64,000 nt of DNA from an uncultured Muribaculaceae bacterium (GTDB lineage Bacteria > Bacteroidota > Bacteroidia > Bacteroidales > Muribaculaceae). Positions 8,052 through 16,777 of the stretch are shown here, piece after piece. Where the stretch lies: positions 1 through 64,000 of the forward strand of contig CAJTYH010000010.1 in assembly GCA_910583675.1 (NCBI GenBank), read 5' to 3'. Numbering within the stretch: position 1 is the first letter of the stretch; every line of letters begins with the position of its first letter. Under the pieces are notes generated by a model that worked only from the letters and a program-made list of their open reading frames with translations, did no database searches and was not told the origin of the DNA. The position numbers and the translations under genes were made by a program.

Positions 8052-11000
8052 ATGACTGAAAGATACAATCACATGATATACCGGCGCATCTCTCCATGGC
8101 GCCTTTTCATAGCCCTGTTTGCGGTTCTCCTTTCTGCGTCGTTCAGTTCCTGCATCGACGAGATAGAGTATCCCGACGGCGAGATTCCCGACGGTGAGAC
8201 CACCGTCATGACCGAAGTGCGTTTTACCCCATTGGTGGAAGCCGAGCTTGACGGTGCCTCCAGTCGTTCCAACGGCCTGGAGTTCGGCCAGGGCAACACG
8301 TCGGCTCCCACAGGCGACCGTATGGATGCCATAACGTCGCTCCACCTGCTGTTCTATACCACTGCCGGCGATCTCATCCCCGATCTGTCGTTTACGGTGG
8401 ATCTTGAACAATACAAGCCGGTGCTCGAACCGCGCGTTGACGAGAACGCCTCAAACGGCGTGTCGGCTCAGGATGCCACATACTGCGTGAAGCTCCCTCT
8501 TACGCTTCCCAACGGCGTATACAAGATCTTTGCCGTGGCCAACATGCCCGGTCTGCTCACAGATTCCCAATATGCCGAGGCCATTAAGACGATCGGTGGA
8601 CTTCGCAGCATAAAACTCTCATGGGTGCCGAATGACATATCCAAGAACTCGGAGATGCTGGGATATTTCACCAACGAGAAACAGGATACCCGTGGCATGA
8701 ACTTCGAGAACGAGGGCACTGTCACAGTAAGTCCCCGCAACACGACATTGCACGCATGGATACGCCGCGCCGTTTCCAAGCTCACCATTGACTTTGACGG
8801 CAGCAATCTGCGCGACAACGTGTTTGTATATATCAAGGAAGCCCGCGTGTATGACATAGCCGACGGTTGTTACCTCGGTTACTACAGTTGCGTCGGCGAC
8901 CCCTCCAAGGAGGCCGACATTCAGGCCAAGGGTGGCTTCGGACTGGCCAAGTCCAGCCATGTGCTCATGTATGGCTCCGGTGAGGATGCCGACTATGAGA
9001 AGTGGCCGGTAGTGACCCGTGGTCAGAACTTAGACAGCTATAAGGGGCTGGATGGCAAAGAGGTCAAGTTCCACGACGAGAAGGCCTATTGCCTCCCGTT
9101 CTATGAGAATATACAGGGTAACGGCGACCTGAAATATCAGGACGGCGACGGTGACGGCATGGTGGATCATCCTACTGCCGGCGATCATACCGGTGAAGGA
9201 GCAGACCGCGTGTGGACGCACGAGAAAGCCAAGGACAGCAAGCCCAACGGCACCTACGTGGAGGTCATAGGTCACTATGAATCCCGCAATAAGGACTATG
9301 CCTCGGGGGGCGAGATCAAGTTCCGTTTCATGCTTGGCAAGGACGTGAAGCGCAACTTCGACGTGGAGCGCAACCATCACTACAAGCTCACACTCAGCTT
9401 CAAAGGCAACGGCAACGATGCCGACTGGCACATCGAATACGATGAGACCCCCGGCATCCATCTCCCCAGCCCGCTCTACATATCCTACCTCTACAACAAG
9501 AGCCTCACTTTCCCCATCCGTATCAACACCGGAGGCAAGAAACTCAAATCCGTCAAAATTGACATTGTCCGCAACAACTGGGCGCCCTACTTCGAGGACG
9601 GCCACGACATCTCCGAAGATCTCGACTACTACAAGGATGCTGACGAAAAGGGGGGATATGGGACGAAGTATCCCGAATATGGTTTTCTGTCTTTGTTGAA
9701 AACTTCTCAGAAAACGATAGAGGGAGTCACTGTATCAGGGCATTACAATCAGAAACATATTGATGATGGTGGCCTTCAGGTATCGCGTGGATCACGCGAA
9801 TATCTTGTTGATGCCGGGGAGCATGGGAATGAAGATCTCGGGAAATATGTGGTGCGACATGACGGAAATATCGTTGAGATGGAAATACCGCTGTATACGA
9901 GGGCAAAAAATCTTGTAAAGGAATCCGCATACACGGGTAACAATCCCTATTTCGGCTATCCGCGTCTGGCGGAAATTACCGTCACGGCTACCTATACCGA
10001 TGATTCAAAGACTATCATCCCTAATATACCGGTCTATCAGGTGCGCCGTCTTGTCAATCCCAAGGGGATATTCCGAAAAGCCGGCAACAACACCTCTTTT
10101 CATGTGAAGTTGCTTGAAAAGGAGCATGAGGCTTCCACTAAGTTTCAGGAATTGTCCTCAATAGGACCCTGGAGAGCATATGTGCTTACCGAGGATGGTG
10201 ACTTCATCAATCTTGATGGCAAGAAAGAGGTCAGTGGGACGACCTCCACAGCAGTTGATTTTAATGTAAACTTCGTTGGTAGTACCGACAAAGACAAAAA
10301 TCGTTTTGCCATTATACAGGTAGAATACCATAATCTCAGCTGTATCCATCAGATATTCGTGCGTCAGGGAGATGCCCCGGTTCAACTGTTCGACGAGAAA
10401 ACCAATGGCAAGAACGTTTACTGGCATACCTATAACATGTTGCTTAAGAATAAGGAGGTCACTTCCCCTCTTGATGAGGGATCCATGTTCAAATGGACAA
10501 ACTGGGATCAACCTATTGATGCTTCTAATAACAAGAATTCCAAGGCAGATTGGGTGAAGGTAACTCCTGAAGATTTCAAACCTATAGGAGATTTGCGATT
10601 AGCTACTACGGGCAACGCTGTCCCATGGTCTACAATTACGAGCGGTTCGAAATCAGGGGGAAATTTTGATGACCAAAAAGATAGCGAGGGCAATGTTTAC
10701 TCTCTTCCTACATTTATGGAGTTCATTTACCTCAGAAATAATACTGAACAGTCATTCGGTGTCCTATATGGTGATGAGGCGGAAGGTGTAAGTACTACTC
10801 TGACAAGTGCATATGGCTATCAGCGGGATGATAAGGGTAATGTAAATGGATCCTATGGAATGAGAGGTTCTTTCGCGTTTGTGGGTGATGAGTCTTCATC
10901 CCATTATGGTAAGCATGTTTTCTTACCCGTTGGCGCATCAGGATACGGGAAACGCAAAAATTCTGGTGTGCATGGTTGGGGTGTGGTAAAAGAACCATAT

Positions 11001-11315
11001 GCCGGTCAGCTAAGATATGCCGCAGGTAGAATTGAACGATATGAGAATCCGGGTGATGAATTGAAATTACCTTTGTTTTATGATATTTATATGCGAGCAG
11101 GTGCGATATATTGGGCGCAAGGAATTTATAATTATATAGGAGATAAAGATTTAGGTTTTACAGACTATTCCTTAGGGAAGGGGAATTATTTGGGGTTGGA
11201 TATCAATTATTTTACTTTTGACTTCAATGGCATAAGTACCAGTAACCTTTTTGGTGATGGTACAACAACAAATCAAAGTGATGCATGTTTGATCCGGTGT
11301 GTAGACCGCAGATAG
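8052..11315 (+). CDS. large DUF4906-type fimbrial tip lipoprotein
   Basis: A 1087-residue protein with a signal peptide and lipobox (SASFSSC, Cys near residue 35). The N-terminal 470 residues look like a fimbrillin/DUF4906 module: DAITSLHLLFYTTAG near residue 100, IRRAVSKLTIDFDG near 235, and VERNHHYKLTLSFKGNGND near 440, the DUF4906 signature. The remainder is a string of beta domains, and the C-terminus SDACLIRCVDRR resembles the closing motif of many Bacteroides surface lipoproteins. Such proteins usually cap the pilus and may bind ligands. Base composition changes within the gene: the first 1.5 kb matches its GC-rich neighbours, while the part after about 9640 is clearly more AT-rich. Confidence 0.75.
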   Translation: MTERYNHMIYRRISPWRLFIALFAVLLSASFSSCIDEIEYPDGEIPDGETTVMTEVRFTPLVEAELDGASSRSNGLEFGQGNTSAPTGDRMDAITSLHLLFYTTAGDLIPDLSFTVDLEQYKPVLEPRVDENASNGVSAQDATYCVKLPLTLPNGVYKIFAVANMPGLLTDSQYAEAIKTIGGLRSIKLSWVPNDISKNSEMLGYFTNEKQDTRGMNFENEGTVTVSPRNTTLHAWIRRAVSKLTIDFDGSNLRDNVFVYIKEARVYDIADGCYLGYYSCVGDPSKEADIQAKGGFGLAKSSHVLMYGSGEDADYEKWPVVTRGQNLDSYKGLDGKEVKFHDEKAYCLPFYENIQGNGDLKYQDGDGDGMVDHPTAGDHTGEGADRVWTHEKAKDSKPNGTYVEVIGHYESRNKDYASGGEIKFRFMLGKDVKRNFDVERNHHYKLTLSFKGNGNDADWHIEYDETPGIHLPSPLYISYLYNKSLTFPIRINTGGKKLKSVKIDIVRNNWAPYFEDGHDISEDLDYYKDADEKGGYGTKYPEYGFLSLLKTSQKTIEGVTVSGHYNQKHIDDGGLQVSRGSREYLVDAGEHGNEDLGKYVVRHDGNIVEMEIPLYTRAKNLVKESAYTGNNPYFGYPRLAEITVTATYTDDSKTIIPNIPVYQVRRLVNPKGIFRKAGNNTSFHVKLLEKEHEASTKFQELSSIGPWRAYVLTEDGDFINLDGKKEVSGTTSTAVDFNVNFVGSTDKDKNRFAIIQVEYHNLSCIHQIFVRQGDAPVQLFDEKTNGKNVYWHTYNMLLKNKEVTSPLDEGSMFKWTNWDQPIDASNNKNSKADWVKVTPEDFKPIGDLRLATTGNAVPWSTITSGSKSGGNFDDQKDSEGNVYSLPTFMEFIYLRNNTEQSFGVLYGDEAEGVSTTLTSAYGYQRDDKGNVNGSYGMRGSFAFVGDESSSHYGKHVFLPVGASGYGKRKNSGVHGWGVVKEPYAGQLRYAAGRIERYENPGDELKLPLFYDIYMRAGAIYWAQGIYNYIGDKDLGFTDYSLGKGNYLGLDINYFTFDFNGISTSNLFGDGTTTNQSDACLIRCVDRR

Positions 11316-11328
11316 GGGAAAGGATAGA

Positions 11329-12264
11329 TTGAAAAGGTTCTTATTGATTATGATAACGGCGGCAGCGCTCGCGGGATGGTCTACGGAGGCCATGCCGCAG
11401 GGGCTGCCGCTCCCTGTTATACCGGAGGAACTGACGGAGCCGGCTGAAAGGGCTGATTACTTGCTGGCGCATTTCTGGGATGGATTCCGCTCGCGCGTCA
11501 TTGAAGAGGGGGAACTGGCGGAGTTTCTTTCCGTGTTTCCGCATGCTACCGAGGAGGGGAAGAAACTGGGAGCCGGGAAACTGGTGGCGATAGTGGACGC
11601 ACAGGGGGAGGAGAGCGTGTTGCGCATGGAGGAGCTGATAGAAGGGTATCTGCTTGACTGGCGATCGCCGGTGCGCTGCGATGCCGCTTATCTGGCGTTC
11701 GCCGATGCGATGATGGAAGCCGGATGGCCAGGCGGGGAAACCACAGCCTATCTCCGCGAGATGGTGATGCGCACACCGGTGGGAGCGATAGCGCCCGATT
11801 TCCGGTTCATAAGCGACGATGGGGAGGCGCTCTCGTTCAGGGAGACGGCTGCCGGGGTGAGGTGTGTGCTGCTGTTTCATGATCCTGACTGCGGGGAGTG
11901 CCGCGAGCTTATCGGGAAGATGAGGGAGGATGCCGCTCTCGCGGCATTGATTGCGGCGGGGAAGCTGCGGGTCGTGGCGGTGAGGATGCCCGGGGAGGAG
12001 GAAAACCGGGAGGGGACGATAGGGGGGATTCCGCTTACGCGTCATCATCTGCCGGGAGGGAGCGAGGTGCTGCCGGAGGGGTGGACAGGCGGGTGCGCGA
12101 CCGAGGGATGGATAAGCGGGTGCGCGGTGGAGGATCTGGGGGAGAGCCTTTATGCCATTCCGGCGTTCCCCGCGCTTTATCTGGTTTCGCCCGAGGGAAG
12201 GGTGGAGCTTAAGGATGCTTCATGGGAGGAGGTGGCCTCTGTGATGACGCGTAAGCAGAATTGA
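11329..12264 (+). CDS. DUF5106 exported thioredoxin-fold protein
   Basis: A 311-residue protein. The TTG at 11329 gives a complete signal peptide (MKRFLLIMITAAALAG) and lies 13 nt after the previous stop; an ATG at 11350 would shorten the signal. The N-terminal half matches DUF5106, a helical domain paired with TlpA-like thioredoxin folds in Bacteroidetes. The C-terminal half reads APDFRFISDDGE, then FHDPDCGECREL, a CxxC site (CGEC), and a cis-proline-type IPAFPALYLVSPEGRV. It is presumably a periplasmic thiol oxidoreductase. Whether it serves the pilus is unknown. Two REP-like sequences lie inside its 3' half in opposite orientation (12028-12047 and 12242-12261). Confidence 0.75.
   Translation: MKRFLLIMITAAALAGWSTEAMPQGLPLPVIPEELTEPAERADYLLAHFWDGFRSRVIEEGELAEFLSVFPHATEEGKKLGAGKLVAIVDAQGEESVLRMEELIEGYLLDWRSPVRCDAAYLAFADAMMEAGWPGGETTAYLREMVMRTPVGAIAPDFRFISDDGEALSFRETAAGVRCVLLFHDPDCGECRELIGKMREDAALAALIAAGKLRVVAVRMPGEEENREGTIGGIPLTRHHLPGGSEVLPEGWTGGCATEGWISGCAVEDLGESLYAIPAFPALYLVSPEGRVELKDASWEEVASVMTRKQN
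12028..12047 (+). repeat. REP-like unit inside the DUF5106 gene
   Basis: ATTCCGCTTACGCGTCATCA. It matches the reverse complement of 12242-12261 at 19 of 20 positions and shares its core with the palindrome at 13345-13390. It is translated as IPLTRHH. Confidence 0.7.
12242..12261 (-). repeat. REP-like unit at the 3' end of the DUF5106 gene
   Basis: The minus strand reads ATTCTGCTTACGCGTCATCA. It supplies the last codons (MTRKQN) of the DUF5106 gene and lies beside the stop of the RAYT gene. Confidence 0.7.
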
Positions 12265-12266
12265 GC

Positions 12267-13223
12267 TTAGCGGAGGAGGGAGGGGGAGATGGTAGTTGTG
12301 CAGATCTCTGTGGCCATGGCATTGAGGGTGAGTGCTGCCGAGCGGGTCATGGTGAAGCGGCGGGTGTTGTCAGGCCATGGTGCCAGCAGGAGGAGGCGGC
12401 CTGAGGTGCACAGCTCGAATTCGGCACCGGAGGGTTTGAAGCGCTCAGGGAAGCCTTCGGCTCTCAGTTCTATTATGCGGCCGCCGGAAGCTATGGCGGC
12501 GTTTCGCACATCCTTTTCAGCACTGCTTATGAAGGGAGAGACGAGAACTCCTCCCGAACGGGTGCATTCTTCCCATCGACGGCGGTTGGCCGCAAGTTCG
12601 TCAGCGCTCCAGGCACGGTGGATGATCACTGGTTGGCGGTCGAAATCCTTTAACAGAAAGATGTTGCCGTAAGCGGCGTATTCGCGTGTGCCTATGCGCA
12701 GGTGGTTGTATCGGCGGAAAAGGTCGGGATACATCCGTTTGATGGCGAGTCGGCGCGGGTTGTCGGCTATGTAGTTGATGAGGGTTTGCAGCTGACCGGC
12801 TTTGTTGACTATGCGGTCATGGAATTTCTGGGTGAAAAGCGGTGTGGTGGGAGCGCCTGTCTGTCGGGCGTAAGCGCTTGAGATATGCCCTTTGAAAGCT
12901 CCGATGATGCGTCCGAGATGGCGCGGCAGACGTTCGCGCACATGCACGAGCATGTGGATGTGGTCGGGCATTATGATAAAGGTTATTATCCGGATTTGCG
13001 GCGTGACTTGTGGGAAGTCACCGATGGTGAGGTAGATCAGGTCGCCTAAAGGGGAGAGGGTTACCAAGGGTGTGCCGTCGCGGATGATCAGGCTTCCCAA
13101 AGGGGGAGTTCCGGCAGCGGCGGTGATGGTGATCATGTAGAAGCCCGGAGCCTGATAGTCGCGGAAAAAGGCGCGTCGCGTCATGCGCGGCTTATGAGGC
13201 TTGAAATAAGGGGGCTGGGGCAT
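12267..13223 (-). CDS. REP-associated tyrosine transposase (RAYT) with C-terminal extension
   Basis: A 318-residue protein of the IS200/REP Y1 family. The HUH motif is the HIH in IIMPDHIHMLVHV (residues 88-90), and the presumed nucleophile is Tyr151 in LINYIADNPRRL, preceded by the family-typical FTQKFHDRIVNK. RAYTs are single-copy, usually non-mobile domesticated transposases that bind and cut REP palindromes. Most are 150-250 residues. This one carries about 150 further residues after the Tyr helix that I do not recognise. REP-like palindromes lie upstream (13291-13390) and within the convergent neighbour, whose stop is only 2 nt away. The start at 13223 gives a proline-rich opening and a complete Y1 domain. 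Confidence 0.88.
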   Translation of the reverse strand: MPQPPYFKPHKPRMTRRAFFRDYQAPGFYMITITAAAGTPPLGSLIIRDGTPLVTLSPLGDLIYLTIGDFPQVTPQIRIITFIIMPDHIHMLVHVRERLPRHLGRIIGAFKGHISSAYARQTGAPTTPLFTQKFHDRIVNKAGQLQTLINYIADNPRRLAIKRMYPDLFRRYNHLRIGTREYAAYGNIFLLKDFDRQPVIIHRAWSADELAANRRRWEECTRSGGVLVSPFISSAEKDVRNAAIASGGRIIELRAEGFPERFKPSGAEFELCTSGRLLLLAPWPDNTRRFTMTRSAALTLNAMATEICTTTISPSLLR

Positions 13224-13232
13224 GGAGGGAAG

Positions 13233-13262
13233 TGAGAAATAAGAAATTGAGAAAAGGAAAAA
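13233..13262 (+). repeat. A-rich GAAAT-AGAA intergenic repeat, copy 1
   Basis: This segment contains TGAGAAATAAGAAATTGAG. Related strings occur at 26118-26170, 36971-36995 and 38032-38093, all with the A-rich strand on the plus strand. Confidence 0.45.
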
Positions 13263-13290
13263 GAAGAGAGGGAAAGGGAGATGGGAAGGG

Positions 13291-13307
13291 TTTCCGCTTT
13301 CGCGTCA
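13291..13307 (+). repeat. REP-like unit upstream of the RAYT gene
   Basis: TTTCCGCTTTCGCGTCA differs from the core TTTCCGCTTACGCGTCA by one base. It has the same orientation as the left arm of the palindrome at 13345-13363. Confidence 0.7.
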
Positions 13308-13344
13308 ACACATGAGGAGGGGCAACAGTTGGGGAGGAGAGAGG

Positions 13345-13390
13345 TTTCCGCTTACGCGCCAGCGCACAGGTGCTGACGCGTAAGCGGAAA
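13345..13390 (+). repeat. REP-like palindrome upstream of the RAYT gene
   Basis: The left arm TTTCCGCTTACGCGCCAGC (13345-13363) and right arm GCTGACGCGTAAGCGGAAA (13372-13390) pair over 19 positions with a single mismatch around the loop GCACAGGT. Two REP units in inverted orientation next to a RAYT is the usual arrangement of such systems. A second short repeat, CTGCTCTTGGCAG, appears twice just beyond (13412-13454). Confidence 0.8.
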
Positions 13391-13455
13391 TATGCTGCTC
13401 TGAGCGGAAGAACTGCTCTTGGCAGGGAAATGGCTGCTCTTGGCAGAGGGGGATT

Positions 13456-15501
13456 TTACCAGATGATTACCTGCTCGGAAGCGGGGCGGTAGAGGGGGGC
13501 GCCCTCCTTGATGCCGAAGGCTTCGAAGAAGGGGACGATGTTGCGGAGGGTGACGTTTACGCGGTTCTCGGCAAGGGAGTGCACGTCGCCGATGGTGAGG
13601 TTGCGTTTCTCCTCGTCGCGCATGTTGGTAGCCCAGATGTTGGCATAGTTGAGGTAGAAGGCCTGATCGGGGGTGAAGCCGTCAATCAGGGCATCGCTTG
13701 AGGTCACGTCCACACCTTTGCGTTTCTGGGAATCAAGGAATGCGGTGCGGGCTATGCGGAGGCCGCCCTGGTCGGCGATGTTCTCCCCCATGGTGTAGGT
13801 GCCGTTGGCAAAGAGGCCGGGTAGGATCTCCACTTCGTCGAACTGCTTGCCGAGCTTGGCGGTCAGTTCCTCGAAGCTCTTTGAGTCCTCTTCCGTCCAC
13901 CAGTTGGTCATGTTACCCTTGGAGTCGAAATTGCGTCCCTGGTCGTCGAAGCCGTGTGTCATCTCGTGGCCGATCACTACTCCTATGCCGCCGTAGTTCT
14001 CCGCGTCGGATGCCTCAGGATCAAAGAATGGATTCTGGAGGATGGCCGCCGGGAACACGATCTCGTTGGCGAGCGGGTTGTAGTAGGCGTTGACGGTCTG
14101 AGGTGTCATTCCCCATTCCGACTTGTCTACCGGCTTGCCCCATTTTGCGAGCTGCTCGTCGTTGTGCCACATGGATGCGTTGTGCACGTTGGCATAATAT
14201 GAAAGGGAAGGGTCTATCTTCATTGAAGAATAGTCCTTCCACTTGTCGGGGTATCCTATCTTCACCGTGAAGGAGTTGAGCTTCTCTATGGCCTTGAGTT
14301 TTGTCTCGTCGGTCATCCATGGGAGGTTGATGATGTGCTTTCCGAGAGCCACGCGGAGGTTGCCGACAAGGTCTAGCATCTTCTGCTTGGAGGTCTCGGG
14401 GAAGTATTTCTCCACATAGAGGCGGCCGATGGCCTCCCCCATGTAGCTGTCGGGCACTCCGAGAGCGCGTTTCCACAATGGGCGCTGCTCCTGCACCCCC
14501 GAGCGCACCTTGGAGAACTCGAAATTGGTGTCAATGAACTTCTGGCTGAGGTAGGGAGCCGCCTGTGAGACATATTTCCAGAGGTAGTAGTCCTTGATCT
14601 CACGGTCGGTAAGCGATGAGATGAGGTTGTCGGCCTGTTGCAGCCCCTTTACGTCGGTGACGATGAAATCGGCGGGTGTGTCGATGTTCATGGTCTCCAC
14701 GAAGAACCGATCCCATTTGATGTGCGGATACTGTTCCTTAAGCTCGGCAAGGGTGCGGGGATTGTACATGCGTGTGATGTCGCGGCTCTCCTCGCGGGTC
14801 ATTGCGGAGTCGGCGATGGCCGTCTCGATTTTCATGACGTTCTTCATGATGCGCTGTGCGTCCTTTTTCTTGAAACCGGCATTGACCATCTGGTCGGTGA
14901 TCAGTTTCTTGTAGGCGTTGCGGATGCGCAGTGTCTCCTTGTCGTCCTTGAGGTAGTAGTCGCGGTCGCCAAGACCCATCGAACCTCCCGAGACATACAT
15001 GGCGTAACGATTGGAGTCCATCATGTCTTCCATGGGGCCTGCTCCGAAGAACGGGCTGGAGTAGTATTTGTGCATCCAGAGCAGGAGATCTTCCATGCCT
15101 GCGGCATCGGTGGCTTCTATTTTCTTGAGGTCGTCGGCGATGGGAGCTATCCCCTCGGCATTGCGGCGATCCATGTCCATCCCCTGTGAATAGAGCGTCC
15201 AGATCTTGTATGCGTTCGTCCCGGGTTCGGGGTTGGTGGCACCGAGGTTGAGCACGATGTCCTTCACCTTGGCCTCGGCAGAGTCGGCAAGGATGTTGAA
15301 CACGCCGTAGCGGGCATACTCGGCTGTGAGGGGATGCGCGTCCATCCACCCCTTGTTGACATGCATGTAGAAATCCTCACCGGCGGGTATCGAATTGTCT
15401 ATGTAGGCCGGATTCACGCTTTTGAGGTGCTCGGCATTTGCAGCCGCCCCCGATGCGATGGCCAGGGCTGCGAAAGCCATGACAGGTTTGAAAATTTTCA
15501 T
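13456..15501 (-). CDS. pepO: M13-family zinc metallopeptidase (neprilysin/PepO-like)
   Basis: A 681-residue exported peptidase. The signal peptide runs over FAALAIASGAAANAEH. The zinc site is HEMTH at residues 512-516 (VVIGHEMTHGFDDQG), with the third ligand in ENIAD near residue 573 (TMGENIADQGGLRIA), both diagnostic of M13. The substrate-binding NAYYNPLANEIVFPAAILQ precedes it. These enzymes cut short peptides outside the cytoplasm, in the periplasm or at the surface. The ychF gene lies 56 nt upstream on the same strand. I see no clear -7 box in the spacer, so co-transcription with ychF is possible. Confidence 0.95.
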   Translation of the reverse strand: MKIFKPVMAFAALAIASGAAANAEHLKSVNPAYIDNSIPAGEDFYMHVNKGWMDAHPLTAEYARYGVFNILADSAEAKVKDIVLNLGATNPEPGTNAYKIWTLYSQGMDMDRRNAEGIAPIADDLKKIEATDAAGMEDLLLWMHKYYSSPFFGAGPMEDMMDSNRYAMYVSGGSMGLGDRDYYLKDDKETLRIRNAYKKLITDQMVNAGFKKKDAQRIMKNVMKIETAIADSAMTREESRDITRMYNPRTLAELKEQYPHIKWDRFFVETMNIDTPADFIVTDVKGLQQADNLISSLTDREIKDYYLWKYVSQAAPYLSQKFIDTNFEFSKVRSGVQEQRPLWKRALGVPDSYMGEAIGRLYVEKYFPETSKQKMLDLVGNLRVALGKHIINLPWMTDETKLKAIEKLNSFTVKIGYPDKWKDYSSMKIDPSLSYYANVHNASMWHNDEQLAKWGKPVDKSEWGMTPQTVNAYYNPLANEIVFPAAILQNPFFDPEASDAENYGGIGVVIGHEMTHGFDDQGRNFDSKGNMTNWWTEEDSKSFEELTAKLGKQFDEVEILPGLFANGTYTMGENIADQGGLRIARTAFLDSQKRKGVDVTSSDALIDGFTPDQAFYLNYANIWATNMRDEEKRNLTIGDVHSLAENRVNVTLRNIVPFFEAFGIKEGAPLYRPASEQVIIW

Positions 15502-15557
15502 TATACAAGTAGATTTAGATTGTTGTCAATTCATTAGACGCATCCGGTGACGGAAAG

Positions 15558-16661
15558 TTACACGTTGAAGCGGAAATGCATTATGTCGCCGTCCTGCACG
15601 ATGTATTCCTTGCCCTCTACTCCGAGCTTGCCGGCTTCCTTTACGCCGGTCTCCCCTCCGAGAGCCACATAGTCGTCGTATTTTATGACCTCCGCGCGGA
15701 TGAAGCCCTTCTCGAAGTCGGTGTGTATTACGCCGGCACATTGCGGAGCCTTCGCACCGCGCATGAAAGTCCATGCACGCACCTCGTCGGCACCGGCAGT
15801 GAAGAATGTCTGGAGGTTGAGCAGGGCATATGCCGCACGGATCAATCGTGCCACCCCCGATTCCTCAAGGCCGATCTCGGCCAGGAATTCCTGGCGCTCC
15901 TCGTATGTGTCAAGCTCGGCGATGTCGGCCTCGGTCTGAGCGGCCACTATGAGCAGTTGGGCGTTCTCACCCTTGATGGCCTCGCGCACGGCATCCACAT
16001 ACTTGTTGCCGTTTACAGCCGAGCTGTCGTCAACGTTGCAGACGTAGAGCACCGGCTTGGATGTGAGCAGGAAGAGTTCGCGGGCGAATTTGCGTTCGTC
16101 GGGGGTGTCAAGCTCCACCGAACGTGCAGGTTTCCCCTGGTCAAGAGCCTCCTTGAAGCGGCAGAGCACGTCGTACTGCATCTTGGCGGTCTTGTCGCCG
16201 CCGGTCTGAGCCTGTTTCTGCGTGCGTGCGATGCGTCCTTCGATGGTTTCGAGATCCTTGAGCTGCAGTTCGTAGTCTATGATCTCCTTGTCGCGCACGG
16301 GATCGATCGAGCCGTCCACATGTGTGATGTTGTCGTTGTCGAAACAACGCAGCACGTGGATTATGGCATCGGTCTCGCGGATGTTTGCGAGGAACTTGTT
16401 GCCCAGTCCTTCACCTTTGGAAGCACCTTTCACCAGGCCGGCTATATCCACTATCTCCACCGTTGCGGGTACCACACTGCGCGGCTGGCACATGTCCACG
16501 AGCTTGTTGAGACGTTCGTCTGGTACGGTGATCACCCCCACGTTGGGTTCGATGGTGCAGAACGGAAAGTTTGCAGACTGCGCTTTTGCGTTGGAGAGAC
16601 AGTTAAAAAGAGTGGACTTGCCCACATTGGGTAGTCCCACGATTCCACATTGCAAGGACAT
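15558..16661 (-). CDS. ychF: YchF/Obg-family P-loop ATPase
   Basis: A 367-residue protein of the universal YchF family, which binds ATP rather than GTP and associates with ribosomes in stress responses. The start at 16661 begins MSLQCGIVGLPNVGKST; a longer frame to 16769 reads through the terminator of the preceding gene and is rejected. Visible motifs are the P-loop GLPNVGKST, DIAGLVKGASKGEGLG (G3), the NVDD-type G4 region, and a C-terminal TGS domain with the ending IVQDGDIMHFRFNV. Its length matches the family. Confidence 0.96.
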   Translation of the reverse strand: MSLQCGIVGLPNVGKSTLFNCLSNAKAQSANFPFCTIEPNVGVITVPDERLNKLVDMCQPRSVVPATVEIVDIAGLVKGASKGEGLGNKFLANIRETDAIIHVLRCFDNDNITHVDGSIDPVRDKEIIDYELQLKDLETIEGRIARTQKQAQTGGDKTAKMQYDVLCRFKEALDQGKPARSVELDTPDERKFARELFLLTSKPVLYVCNVDDSSAVNGNKYVDAVREAIKGENAQLLIVAAQTEADIAELDTYEERQEFLAEIGLEESGVARLIRAAYALLNLQTFFTAGADEVRAWTFMRGAKAPQCAGVIHTDFEKGFIRAEVIKYDDYVALGGETGVKEAGKLGVEGKEYIVQDGDIMHFRFNV

Positions 16662-16724
16662 ATTTCGTTGTATTAATGATCGATTGAGAAATGTATGCAA
16701 AGTTACAAAAAAAATCACAAACAA

Positions 16725-16757
16725 GGGGTGTCTCCTCCCCGAGGGAAGAGACACCCC
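16725..16757 (-). terminator. intrinsic terminator of alanine dehydrogenase
   Basis: GGGGTGTCTC pairs with GAGACACCCC around a short GC-rich apex. On the minus strand it is followed by TTGTTTGTGATTTTTTTTG. It sits between ald and ychF and separates the two transcripts. Confidence 0.88.
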
Positions 16758-16777
16758 ATACAAAAGCAAGGTGTTTG

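Noticed and set aside
12267..13223. Complete insertion sequence (IS200 type)
   Set aside because: There is no tnpB or defined element end; the surrounding palindromes fit a REP-RAYT arrangement better than an active IS.
15576..16634. Long plus-strand frame of 352 codons
   Set aside because: It lies antisense to ychF, whose protein is fully conserved; the frame is a by-product of codon bias.
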